Positions 7,196-13,344 of a stretch of DNA of 13,749 nucleotides are shown piece by piece. The position numbers were made by a program, and so were the translations under genes. Each line of letters opens with the position of its first letter. Position 1 is the first letter of the stretch. Source of the DNA: Hyphococcus sp. (GTDB lineage Bacteria; Pseudomonadota; Alphaproteobacteria; Caulobacterales; Parvularculaceae). The notes under the pieces are model-generated. The model made no database searches and was not told the DNA's origin. It saw nothing but the letters and a program-made list of their open reading frames with translations. The stretch lies in the NCBI GenBank assembly GCA_021604585.1, contig BQJG01000078.1, positions 1 through 13,749 of the forward strand, written 5' to 3'.

Positions 7196-8113
7196 ATGAA
7201 ATATCTGATGCTGGGCGCAGCCGCGCTCGCACTTGCAGCATGTTCGCAGCAAACCTCCGACACCGCCGCCACGCATGAACCAGCCGCCACGCCGGTTGAA
7301 GAAATGGCTGCCGGCGATGCGGAAATGACGGCGTCTGAGAAATTGAGCGCTGTGCTCGATGCGCAGTCCGACGAAACCAAGGCGCGCTATCAATATCGCC
7401 ATCCGCAAGAAACGCTGGAATTTTTCGGCGTTGAACCGGGAATGACGGTCGCCGATACGCTCCCTGGCAATCCCTGGTATTCGGGCATTCTGATCGACTA
7501 TCTGGGTCCGGACGGAAAAGTTCTCGGCGCCGATTACAGCGAAGACATGTGGACCAAGTTCGGCCAGTTCTCGCCGCCCGCAGGTGAGAAAGCGACTTGG
7601 GCGGCGGATTGGACGGCGGATGCTGAATCCTGGCGTGATGATGATGGCGACGCCGCTGTCGGCGCGTTTGCCTATGGCTCGGCGCCCGACGACATGGCGG
7701 GCACGGTCGATGTCATCTTGATGATCCGCGCGGCGCATCACTTCAACCGACTCGACGATGGCGTATATTTTACCGAAGCGCTGGCCGACTCCATGAAACT
7801 GCTGAAGCCGGGCGGCATTGTTGGCGTGGTTCAGCACCGCGCGCAGGAAGATATGCCCGATGAATGGGCGACCGGCGATAATGGCTATGTGAAAGAATCG
7901 CAGATCGTTTCCGCCTTTGAAGCGGCAGGCTTTGAGCTTGTGGCGTCGAGCGAAGTCAACGCAAACCCGGCGGACCGTCCGACTGCGGAAGAATTCGTCT
8001 GGCGCCTGCCGCCGACGCTCGCCACCAGCCGAGAGAATGAAGAGCTCAAAGCGCAGATGATGGCGATCGGTGAAAGCGATCGCATGACGCTGAAGTTCCG
8101 CAAGCCTGAATAA
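7196..8113 (+). CDS. lipoprotein with degenerate SAM-methyltransferase fold
   Basis: A 305-residue protein with a clear lipoprotein signal peptide: MKYLMLGAAALALAAC, with the lipobox LAAC and Cys16 as the lipidated residue. A low-complexity Thr, Ala and Glu linker follows to about residue 45. The rest resembles class I methyltransferases: a motif-I-like strand, VADTLPGNPWYSGIL at 85-99, then KVLGADYS, and late strands VDVILMIRAAHHF and LKPGGIVGVVQH. The Gly-rich SAM loop, which in this periplasmic-type family usually reads PG-x-GWY, here reads PGNPWY, so one glycine is missing. It acts, if at all, at the cell envelope; enzymatic activity is uncertain. The ATG follows an AGGGGTG element. A strong terminator lies about 25 bp downstream. 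Confidence 0.85.
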   Translation: MKYLMLGAAALALAACSQQTSDTAATHEPAATPVEEMAAGDAEMTASEKLSAVLDAQSDETKARYQYRHPQETLEFFGVEPGMTVADTLPGNPWYSGILIDYLGPDGKVLGADYSEDMWTKFGQFSPPAGEKATWAADWTADAESWRDDDGDAAVGAFAYGSAPDDMAGTVDVILMIRAAHHFNRLDDGVYFTEALADSMKLLKPGGIVGVVQHRAQEDMPDEWATGDNGYVKESQIVSAFEAAGFELVASSEVNANPADRPTAEEFVWRLPPTLATSRENEELKAQMMAIGESDRMTLKFRKPE

Positions 8114-8137
8114 TCGGCGCGGAATCGAAGAAACAGC

Positions 8138-8165
8138 AAGCGGCGCCTTAAGGCGCCGCTTTTGT
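8138..8165. terminator. bidirectional intrinsic terminator
   Basis: A 24-bp perfect palindrome at 8138-8161, with arms AAGCGGCGCCTT and its complement, gives a long GC-rich stem. It is followed by a T-rich stretch on the plus strand and preceded by A-containing sequence that serves the minus strand. It sits between two convergent genes, ending 7196-8113 (plus) and 8180-8599 (minus), so it probably ends both. Confidence 0.85.
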
Positions 8166-8179
8166 TATGAGCGATATGA

Positions 8180-8599
8180 TCAGGCTTTGGCCGTGTTCAG
8201 CTTCACCGCGGCGCGTATGAGCGTCTTAAACGGCCCTTCCTTGACGGCGTCGCCTTCGTAAAAATCAATGGCGCGCCGGACATTGCCGTCAAGGCCGGCG
8301 TTGAAGAGACCGGCAGGGTCTTTAAGCGCAGCGCCTTTGGCGAAGGTCAGCTTGACCTTGTCCTTGTAGGTCTCGCCGGTGCAGATGATGCCGTCATGCT
8401 CCCATACCGGCACGCCGTTCGGGCTCGTCGGCTTTCTCCATTTCACCGTTTCGACCACATCTGGGTCGGCCTCGTGAATGAGGTTGCGCAGCCGGGCGAG
8501 AGTTTCGCCGCGCCAGTCGCCAAGCTCTTTGATTTTTGCATCGATCAGCCTGGCGGGGGAATCGTCCGGCTTTGTTTCCTTCGAGCCTGCTTTCGTCAT
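8180..8599 (-). CDS. DUF1801 domain-containing protein
   Basis: A 139-residue cytoplasmic protein. The helical start (LIDAKIKELGDWRGETLARLRNLI in part) leads into a conserved segment, HEADPDVVETVKWRKPT, then VPVWEHDGIICTGETYKDKVKLTFAKG and the late GNVRRAIDF. This is the DUF1801 (YdhG-like) fold, a small alpha/beta family of unknown biochemical role. The start codon overlaps the stop of the preceding membrane-protein gene by 4 bases (ATGA), a sign of translational coupling. It is the last gene of the ArsR-led operon, and genes of this family often accompany ArsR/SRPBCC pairs. Confidence 0.85.
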   Translation of the reverse strand: MTKAGSKETKPDDSPARLIDAKIKELGDWRGETLARLRNLIHEADPDVVETVKWRKPTSPNGVPVWEHDGIICTGETYKDKVKLTFAKGAALKDPAGLFNAGLDGNVRRAIDFYEGDAVKEGPFKTLIRAAVKLNTAKA

Positions 8600-8832
8600 C
8601 GCGAAGTCTCCTGCAACACCCGCCGCTCATCGCGGCGCTTTGCGACATACGGCTGGAAGAACATAGTAAGGCCGCTAAACATCAGCAAAAACAGCGGGGG
8701 CAGGGGCAGATAATACACCCACTGAATGGGCTCCTTGCCCAACCCCAGGGTGATGAAGATGCCAGCGACGATTGCGGCGAAGACGATCGACACCCAGCGG
8801 TGAAACTGCCTGATCCATTTGCTCCAGTTCAT
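8596..8832 (-). CDS. small two-helix membrane protein
   Basis: A 78-residue protein with two hydrophobic segments at about 13-32 and 38-61, a Trp-rich N-terminus (MNWSKWIRQFHRW) and a charged Arg/Glu tail. The N-terminal WIRQFHRWVSIVFA stretch resembles the start of small PepSY-type membrane helices, but no domain can be assigned. The ribosome binding site AAAGGAG lies about 7 nt before the ATG. The stop overlaps the DUF1801 start by 4 bases and the gene lies 62 bp after the SRPBCC gene, so it is an internal member of the operon. Function unknown. Confidence 0.8.
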   Translation of the reverse strand: MNWSKWIRQFHRWVSIVFAAIVAGIFITLGLGKEPIQWVYYLPLPPLFLLMFSGLTMFFQPYVAKRRDERRVLQETSR

Positions 8833-8894
8833 TGCAATCTCCTTTTGTTATTTTTGTGCGAATTGCTCTTCAGGGCTGCGTTCGCAAACGGGCT

Positions 8895-9326
8895 TTACTC
8901 GATGCGAGTCAAAACGTTTTCCAGATTGGCGAAGAAGTTTTGCCAGCCATGTCTGGCGCCGCCGAACGCCTGTTTCTGGTCGGGATTGAAACCCGACTGC
9001 TCCATGCGCAATTGCGTGCCTGCGCTCGTCGGCGTCAGCGTGAATGTCACGACGCTGGTCAAATTAAAGGCTGCGTCGTCGTGTTTGTAATTCCAGGTGT
9101 AGGACAAGGACTGGTTCGGTTCGACTTCGAGAACTTCACAGTCAAGAACGCCGCCCCACTCTCCGCTGAGATTAAAACGATGGCCGATCTCCGGCTTGAA
9201 ATCATTCTTCATCAGCCATTCTGCGATCAAATGCGGTTGGGTGAGCGCGCGCCAGATTTTTTCCGGCGCATGAGGAAATTCACGCTCGATTGTCACGGAG
9301 CGTGTTTCGGCAGACGTTGCGGTCAT
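8895..9326 (-). CDS. SRPBCC/AHSA1-like protein
   Basis: A 143-residue protein of the START/SRPBCC superfamily, in the group related to the Hsp90 activator Aha1 C-terminal domain. Typical features are the EREFPHAPEKIWRALTQP start, the EWL turn, the central GVLDCEVLEVEPNQSLSYTW strand pair and the C-terminal helix GWQNFFANLENVL. Such proteins form a deep hydrophobic cavity that may bind a small lipophilic ligand; the ligand is unknown. The ATG overlaps the arsR stop by 4 bases, so translation is coupled. ArsR-SRPBCC pairs are widespread and the SRPBCC partner is thought to be the repressor's regulated target. Confidence 0.9.
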   Translation of the reverse strand: MTATSAETRSVTIEREFPHAPEKIWRALTQPHLIAEWLMKNDFKPEIGHRFNLSGEWGGVLDCEVLEVEPNQSLSYTWNYKHDDAAFNLTSVVTFTLTPTSAGTQLRMEQSGFNPDQKQAFGGARHGWQNFFANLENVLTRIE

Positions 9327-9655
9327 TGATCCATCCTTTTGAGCAAATCTTCGAGGTCGTCGAACCGGTTCTCCCAGAATCCGGTCATTTGGCTTGTCCA
9401 GTCGATAAGCGGGGCGAGGGCGCCAAGCTCCGCGCTGTAATGGGTCTGACGGCCCTCATGACGGTCGCGCACCAGACCGGCCCGCTTTAAAACCGCGAGA
9501 TGTTTTGAGACCGCCGGTTGCGAGACCCCGGACTCAACTGTGAGCGCGCCGACCGTCTGGTCGCCATCGCGGCATAGGCGTTCAAAGATGGCGCGCCGCG
9601 TCGGGTCGGCCAGGGATCTGAACAAGATATCATGGGGGGCTGGGGCTATTGTCAT
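9323..9655 (-). CDS. ArsR-family transcriptional repressor
   Basis: A 110-residue winged-helix regulator. It has the family opening FRSLADPTRRAIFERL at about 12-27, a helix-turn-helix GALTVESGVSQPAVSKHLAVLKRAGLV in which SQPAVSKHLAVL is the recognition helix, and a wing RHEGRQTHYSA. It lacks the CxC metal site of ArsR/SmtB sensors; the only Cys is at 28, so it is not a classical metal sensor. The start at 9655 is preferred over the in-frame ATG at 9682. The latter falls within the predicted -10 element and has no ribosome binding site, whereas 9655 has AGAGAG 8 nt upstream. It heads the operon and probably represses itself through the double dyad at 9658-9700. Confidence 0.9.
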   Translation of the reverse strand: MTIAPAPHDILFRSLADPTRRAIFERLCRDGDQTVGALTVESGVSQPAVSKHLAVLKRAGLVRDRHEGRQTHYSAELGALAPLIDWTSQMTGFWENRFDDLEDLLKRMDQ

Positions 9656-9657
9656 CC

Positions 9658-9700
9658 ATAACTCTCTGGTTATGAATGGCATCTATAACCAGAGAGTTAT
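9658..9700. promoter_or_regulatory. double operator for the ArsR-family repressor
   Basis: Two 16-bp arms, 9658-9673 and 9685-9700, are perfect inverted copies of each other across an 11-bp spacer. Each arm is itself a dyad of the form ATAAC-N6-GTTAT, so there appear to be two binding sites. One overlaps the -10 region and the other covers the first transcribed bases and the ribosome binding site, the expected place for autorepression. Confidence 0.75.
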
Positions 9701-9709
9701 ATGAGTCAA
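9682..9709 (-). promoter_or_regulatory. promoter of the arsR operon
   Basis: On the minus strand, TTGACT (9709-9704) is followed after 16 bp by TATAGA (9687-9682). These match the consensus at 5 of 6 and 4 of 6 positions. Transcription would start near 9675, between the two operator dyads. The placement explains why the ATG at 9682 cannot be the translation start. Confidence 0.55.
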
Positions 9710-9754
9710 GCCCCAAAAGGCGACGAGGCGGGCTGCCGCCGGAATCGCAATGGC

Positions 9755-10873
9755 TTACTGGCCGGTGCCGCCGAAAGTGAATTCGCGCATGATGTGAAAG
9801 CCGATGGTGAACTGATTGCGGTCGCCATAATCGGCAATAATCGGCGAGTTGGCGTAATCGCGGAAAATATATTGATAGCGCGCATAGGGATTAAGCGACC
9901 AGCGATCACCGATATTGATATAGGCGTTGACGCTGCCGCCAACATCGCGAAAGCCGGAATCGACATCATAAGCGGCGAGGCGTCCGCCTGTGTTGACGGA
10001 TTGCTCGGGCGTGATTGAGAAATAAGCGTCGGCGAATTTATCATCGATCCATGTGGCCTGTCCGCTGGTGGCGATTGAGACAGGGCCGGCGCGAAATAAG
10101 AGCGCCGTCAAATAGCCGTCAACAATCGTGCCGCGATGGCCTGTGTCGATGCCGTGGCGGGCTTTGGCTTTGAATGCGAAGCGATCAAGAAACGTCGTGG
10201 CGATGAAGCCGCCAAACTCAAATGTCGTGCCGACATCGCCAAGACCGGCAAGCGCTGGGTTGTCATCCTGATCGCGGCGGCCGCGAATGCGAATCGAAGG
10301 GCCCATGCGGAAGCGTGAAAAGCCGATAATGCCGAAATCAGCGCCGTCATCGTCGAGAAAAACGAAATTGCGGAAGCGCACATAAACTTGCGGGTCGGCG
10401 CCGAACTCATAATCATCCGAACCGAAATAGTCTGGCTTGAACACGGGTCCGACACCGATGGAGAGATTGGTCTCGTCCGGGCTGAGAAAAGTGAGGGCGC
10501 CGAAAAAGCCGCGATTATCATCTTCCTCGCCGAGTGTGATGCGGCCGCCGGTCTGGTCTTCTTCAAGATTGGCATCGCCGAAAATCAGCGGGCGCACTTT
10601 TGGATCGTCGAGCCGGTTGGCGTCGCGCTCCTGTTCGGCAGTGAGGATCGCTGCTTCTTCCTGTTCGCGCTGATCTTGAAGAACCTTTTCGCGGTCCCGT
10701 TCTTTTTGGGTCGGTCCAAACAGCATTGGGCTGAGTTGCGGGTCATCGATCTGGCGCTGGGCCGCCGCCGGGCTCGCCGACATGACCAAGGCGCCGGCAA
10801 TCATCGCTGCTGCAGAGACACGCATGCCGCGCTGCGCCGATTCCACGCTTAAAAACTGACTAAGTCCCCGCAT
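9755..10873 (-). CDS. MipA/OmpV-family outer membrane protein
   Basis: Outer membrane beta-barrel protein of the MipA/OmpV family. A signal peptide with hydrophobic core AAAMIAGALVMSASPAAAQ is followed by a polar Gln/Glu/Asp-rich linker of about 80 residues. The barrel follows, with GVGPVFKPDYFGSDDYEFGADP, ITPEQSVNTGG, AYDVDSGFRDVG and DRWSLNPYARYQ, and a Phe/Thr-rich C-terminal strand. The family includes scaffold and porin-like proteins; the cargo here is unknown. Several in-frame ATGs exist. The one at 10873 has GGGA about 6 nt upstream and gives 372 residues, while 10825 would give the shortest signal peptide and 10951 the longest chain. The Glu/Gln-rich linker is longer than in typical members. 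It lies about 100 bp upstream of the arsR operon on the same strand, without an obvious terminator between. Confidence 0.88.
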   Translation of the reverse strand: MRGLSQFLSVESAQRGMRVSAAAMIAGALVMSASPAAAQRQIDDPQLSPMLFGPTQKERDREKVLQDQREQEEAAILTAEQERDANRLDDPKVRPLIFGDANLEEDQTGGRITLGEEDDNRGFFGALTFLSPDETNLSIGVGPVFKPDYFGSDDYEFGADPQVYVRFRNFVFLDDDGADFGIIGFSRFRMGPSIRIRGRRDQDDNPALAGLGDVGTTFEFGGFIATTFLDRFAFKAKARHGIDTGHRGTIVDGYLTALLFRAGPVSIATSGQATWIDDKFADAYFSITPEQSVNTGGRLAAYDVDSGFRDVGGSVNAYINIGDRWSLNPYARYQYIFRDYANSPIIADYGDRNQFTIGFHIMREFTFGGTGQ

Positions 10874-10939
10874 CGCAAATCCCATCCCTGACGCCCGCAC
10901 GGTGATTCCCGTTAATGATAACATTGGCATTTTAGCTGC

Positions 10940-10959
10940 GACTTGGCGCAACGCCAGTC
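10940..10959. promoter_or_regulatory. small hairpin upstream of the mipA-like gene
   Basis: TGGCG at 10944-10948 pairs with CGCCA at 10952-10956 around CAA, and the flanking GAC and GTC extend the stem past one bulged base. It lies about 70-90 bp upstream of the likely start at 10873. A second short dyad, TTAGG and CCTAA around 5 bp, occurs at 11010-11024. Either could be part of the regulatory region, but both are short. Confidence 0.2.
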
Positions 10960-11065
10960 AAAGCTACCGGCCTTTCCGGCCAGAATGAGGCGAGAATGCC
11001 GATTTTTTGTTAGGGATGACCTAATGGCCGCACCTAGCGAGGCCTCAAAATGGGGAAAAAGCCGC

Positions 11066-11095
11066 AAAAAAAGCCGGCGCAAGAAGCGGCCGGCT
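11066..11095 (-). terminator. intrinsic terminator of the entericidin gene
   Basis: On the minus strand AGCCGGC (11095-11089) pairs with GCCGGCT (11078-11072) around a 10-nt loop. The stem ends in a run of seven Ts (11072-11066). It lies 26 bp past the entericidin stop codon, a textbook Rho-independent terminator. Confidence 0.85.
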
Positions 11096-11120
11096 CTGAT
11101 TCGCAAGCGCTCAAACGCGC

Positions 11121-11243
11121 CTAATCGTCGATGGCGTCATCAATGGCTTCGCCAGCGCTTTCAATATCGCGGCCCGCGCCTTTGATGGTTTCGCAAGCCG
11201 AAAGGAAAACCCCGAAGGCGAAAAGGAGGGCTAGGATACGCAT
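11121..11243 (-). CDS. entericidin A/B family lipoprotein
   Basis: A 40-residue lipoprotein read directly from the sequence. The signal peptide MRILALLFAFGVFLSAC has a lipobox LSAC with Cys17 as the lipidated residue. The mature part carries the ETIKGAGRDIESAGEAI stretch that defines entericidins (the family TVKGAGKDIESAGEAI pattern), followed by an acidic end. A GGGG ribosome binding site lies 5 nt before the ATG and a strong intrinsic terminator follows. Entericidins are small envelope lipoproteins; in E. coli EcnA and EcnB form an antidote/toxin pair, but single copies in alphaproteobacteria have no established role. It is monocistronic, 91 bp after rpsU on the same strand. Confidence 0.92.
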   Translation of the reverse strand: MRILALLFAFGVFLSACETIKGAGRDIESAGEAIDDAIDD

Positions 11244-11334
11244 GAGTGACCCCGTTTTGCTATGTAGAACCGTCTGATTATGCCTCAAGTGGTCGCTCGC
11301 GCAAGGCGCGCAATCGGTGTGGCATAGGCCGGTT

Positions 11335-11550
11335 TTACATGCCGCTGCCGCCTTCGCGTTGAATGCGCTTGCGCACGAGCTTGCGGGCGCGGCGCACGGC
11401 TTCCGCTTTTTGGCGGGCGCGCTTTTCCGACGGTTTTTCGTAGAATTTCCGGCGCTTCATTTCCCGGAAAGTGCCTTCACGCTGCATCTTTTTCTTCAGC
11501 GCTTTAAGGGCTTGCTCGACATTGTTGTCGCGGACGAAAATTTGAACCAA
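11335..11550 (-). CDS. rpsU: 30S ribosomal protein S21, TTG start
   Basis: A 71-residue small-subunit ribosomal protein. The sequence VQIFVRDNNVEQALKALKKK, then FREMKRRKFYEKPSEKRARQ and a basic, highly charged C-terminus ending GGSGM are classic for S21, which contacts the anti-Shine-Dalgarno region of 16S rRNA. The conserved start MVQIF requires initiation at TTG (11550); no ATG or GTG is present there. A perfect AGGAGG lies 9 nt upstream, which supports this choice. A longer reading to the ATG at 11613 would add 21 unconserved residues and bypass the ribosome binding site. It is divergent from the COQ9-family gene. Confidence 0.95.
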   Translation of the reverse strand: MVQIFVRDNNVEQALKALKKKMQREGTFREMKRRKFYEKPSEKRARQKAEAVRRARKLVRKRIQREGGSGM

Positions 11551-11559
11551 GGCCTTGAG

Positions 11560-11565
11560 CCTCCT
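11560..11565 (-). promoter_or_regulatory. ribosome binding site fixing the rpsU TTG start
   Basis: CCTCCT on the plus strand reads AGGAGG on the minus strand, a perfect Shine-Dalgarno core. It is 9 nt from the TTG at 11550. It decides the start of rpsU and compensates for the weak start codon. Confidence 0.8.
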
Positions 11566-11723
11566 ATGAAAACAAAAGCGCCACGGGAGCCCCGCGACGC
11601 GAAAACCGGTCAACTCTACACCCGCCTGTTTCCTTCAGGGGGGAGAGGCGAGGGCGGCCTATACCAAACGGCTCCTATATTGTCTACATGAGGACGAGGC
11701 AAAACCGGCAAAAAGGAAGCCCT

Positions 11724-12512
11724 ATGATCGAGGCTGAGAAAGACCCCAAAGCGGCTAAATCCGCCGTCTTTGACGCTGAGGGACGGAAGATCTTGTCGGC
11801 CCTGCTGGGGCGGGCCGCCTTTGACGGCTGGACCGGCGGCGCGCTGGCCGCCGCCGCCAAGGATACAGGCCATGGTCCAGCGATGCTCGCCGCCGCTTTT
11901 CCCGCCGGCGCCGCCGACGCGCTGCGGGCCTGGTCTATGCAGGCGGACGCGGCGATGGTCGAAGCCATGGCGAGTCCGGATTTTGCGGGGCTGAAGATTC
12001 GCGAAAAGGTCGCCTTTGCGGTTCGCGCACGCCTCGACTTCCTGCGCCCGCATAAAGAGGCCGCCCGCCGCGCCGCCGCGACGCTGGCGCTCCCCATTCA
12101 CGCACCGCTCGGCGCCGAACTCGCCTGGAAGACTGCAGATGCGATCTGGCGCGGGCTTGGCGACAAGTCGACGGATTTCAACTTCTATTCAAAGCGCGGG
12201 ATTTTGACTGGCGTGTGGCTCTCGACTCTCACGCACTGGCTCGGCGATGACAGTGAAGACGAAGCCTCGACCCATGCATTCCTCGACGCACGCATCGAGA
12301 ACGTCATGCAGATCGAAAAACTTAAAGGCAAAGTCCGTGAACTGAACATAGACCCGGCAAAGCCGCTCGAATGGCTTGCAAAGTTGCGCTATCCGGCCGG
12401 AGGCAAGTCACGCTCCAAACCTCGTATCTGGAAAGAAGCCGAGATCGACGAAGCGCTTGACGAATCGTTTCCTGCGAGCGATCCGCCAAGCTGGTCGCCG
12501 AGCAGGGCGTGA
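11724..12512 (+). CDS. COQ9-family ubiquinone biosynthesis protein
   Basis: A 262-residue COQ9-like protein. This family has a TetR-like all-helical fold, binds lipid or ubiquinone intermediates and, in eukaryotes, presents them to COQ7 for hydroxylation. Visible family features are the N-terminal helical bundle (GRKILSALLGRAAFDGW), the AMASPDFAGLKIREKVAFAVRARLDFL segment in part, LALPIHAPLGAELAWKTADAIWRGLGD and the DFNFYSKRGILTGVWLSTL signature. The ATG at 11724 follows AAGGAAG; an upstream ATG at 11688 would add 12 residues with no ribosome binding site. The last 22 residues carry an extra EALDESFPASDPPSW tail. It is divergent from rpsU. Confidence 0.92.
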   Translation: MIEAEKDPKAAKSAVFDAEGRKILSALLGRAAFDGWTGGALAAAAKDTGHGPAMLAAAFPAGAADALRAWSMQADAAMVEAMASPDFAGLKIREKVAFAVRARLDFLRPHKEAARRAAATLALPIHAPLGAELAWKTADAIWRGLGDKSTDFNFYSKRGILTGVWLSTLTHWLGDDSEDEASTHAFLDARIENVMQIEKLKGKVRELNIDPAKPLEWLAKLRYPAGGKSRSKPRIWKEAEIDEALDESFPASDPPSWSPSRA

Positions 12513-12599
12513 TTGGAATATTCCAGCTCGCAAACCTATCCGCACCGTCGCCGCAATGAACACGCCGAAGTCTGCGCGCAAGAAATAGAGGCGCCGACG

Positions 12600-13064
12600 T
12601 TAGCTGACTTCCGCTGTTTGAAATGCAGTCGCCGCTGCGCCGAGGCGCTGGGCGAAGTGCTGGAAAAACACCAGCACGTCTTCGGCGGTGACGCCTTGCA
12701 GATAAAGAATGATCACGACGCCAGCAACGAGGAGGCCTGCAAACCGCGCGATACACTGCCCGGCGGCGATGAACAGGAAGATGGCGGCGGCGATTTGCAT
12801 TTGACCATTCAGTCCGCCGGAAAAGATCGTCTGCACGATGCCGTCCAGAGATGAAAAATCCATCATTGGCTGTATGGCGGCGCTTGACGCGGCCGCACTA
12901 CTGGTCACCGAATCTGCGCCGGAAAAAACCAGCAGCGCCGAGCCCGCGCCTTGTGCGAATTTTCGCAAAGCGTCGAGTGTGAGGTGTGAGTGGTCCAACT
13001 TGTATTTTGACGGCGAGGGCGCCGGGTAAAACGGAATCGGTTGGGTTCTGTTTGCAGCAGGCAT
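12600..13064 (-). CDS. hydrophobic protein of unknown function
   Basis: A 154-residue protein that I do not recognise. Residues 1-87 are polar with a Pro-rich start (IPFYPAPSPSK) and a Ser/Ala stretch. Residues 89-106 and 107-124 are two adjacent hydrophobic segments (IAAAIFLFIAAG and FAGLLVAGVVIILYL), followed by an amphipathic C-terminal end with VLVFFQHFAQR. The ATG at 13064 is preferred because AGAAGG lies 9 nt upstream; the ATG at 13073 would sit directly against that site. The gene converges on the COQ9-family gene, with 87 bp between them. It may be a small inner-membrane protein; no function can be inferred. Confidence 0.65.
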   Translation of the reverse strand: MPAANRTQPIPFYPAPSPSKYKLDHSHLTLDALRKFAQGAGSALLVFSGADSVTSSAAASSAAIQPMMDFSSLDGIVQTIFSGGLNGQMQIAAAIFLFIAAGQCIARFAGLLVAGVVIILYLQGVTAEDVLVFFQHFAQRLGAAATAFQTAEVS

Positions 13065-13183
13065 AAGACACACATCCTTCTGTCGCGCATTTCTGCGTTA
13101 GGAAAACTGCTCCCCTTAATTTGTGCATTTGCGCCGCTTTACGGCAGGCAAACGCTATGAAGACAGTGTGACCATTCTGTGGC

Positions 13184-13214
13184 GAACGGCGCTTGACGCG
13201 CCGCCGCGCCGTTC
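13184..13214. other. GC-rich hairpin in the gene-free region 13065-13344
   Basis: GAACGGCGC at 13184-13192 pairs perfectly with GCGCCGTTC at 13206-13214 around a 13-nt loop. ACTTTTCATT follows on the plus strand, giving a terminator-like look in that direction, although no plus-strand gene precedes it. On the minus strand it lies 130 bp past the purK stop without a T-run. The remaining 280 bp between the two minus-strand genes hold nothing I can support. Confidence 0.35.
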
Positions 13215-13344
13215 ACTTTTCATTGAAACGAAAAAGAGAAAAAACAGCGACGGAATCGCGATGGTGGCGCGTATTATTCAGTTGGGTTGTGAGGATATGG
13301 CTTCAGCGATTTTCTCCGCCGCAACTTTACGATTGCGTAAGCCG

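Noticed and set aside
11050..11124. Short plus-strand frame of 24 residues (MGKKPQKKPAQEAAGSDSQA...) with a GAGG upstream
   Set aside because: It lies over the entericidin terminator on the opposite strand; its Lys/Ala composition follows from the stem and A-run.
12514..12525. Perfect 12-bp palindrome TGGAATATTCCA two bases after the COQ9-family stop
   Set aside because: No loop and no T-run, so not an intrinsic terminator; too short to call an operator between two convergent gene ends.
12558..12590. Ten-residue frame MNTPKSARKK after the COQ9-family gene
   Set aside because: Too short, no ribosome binding site, no recognisable family.
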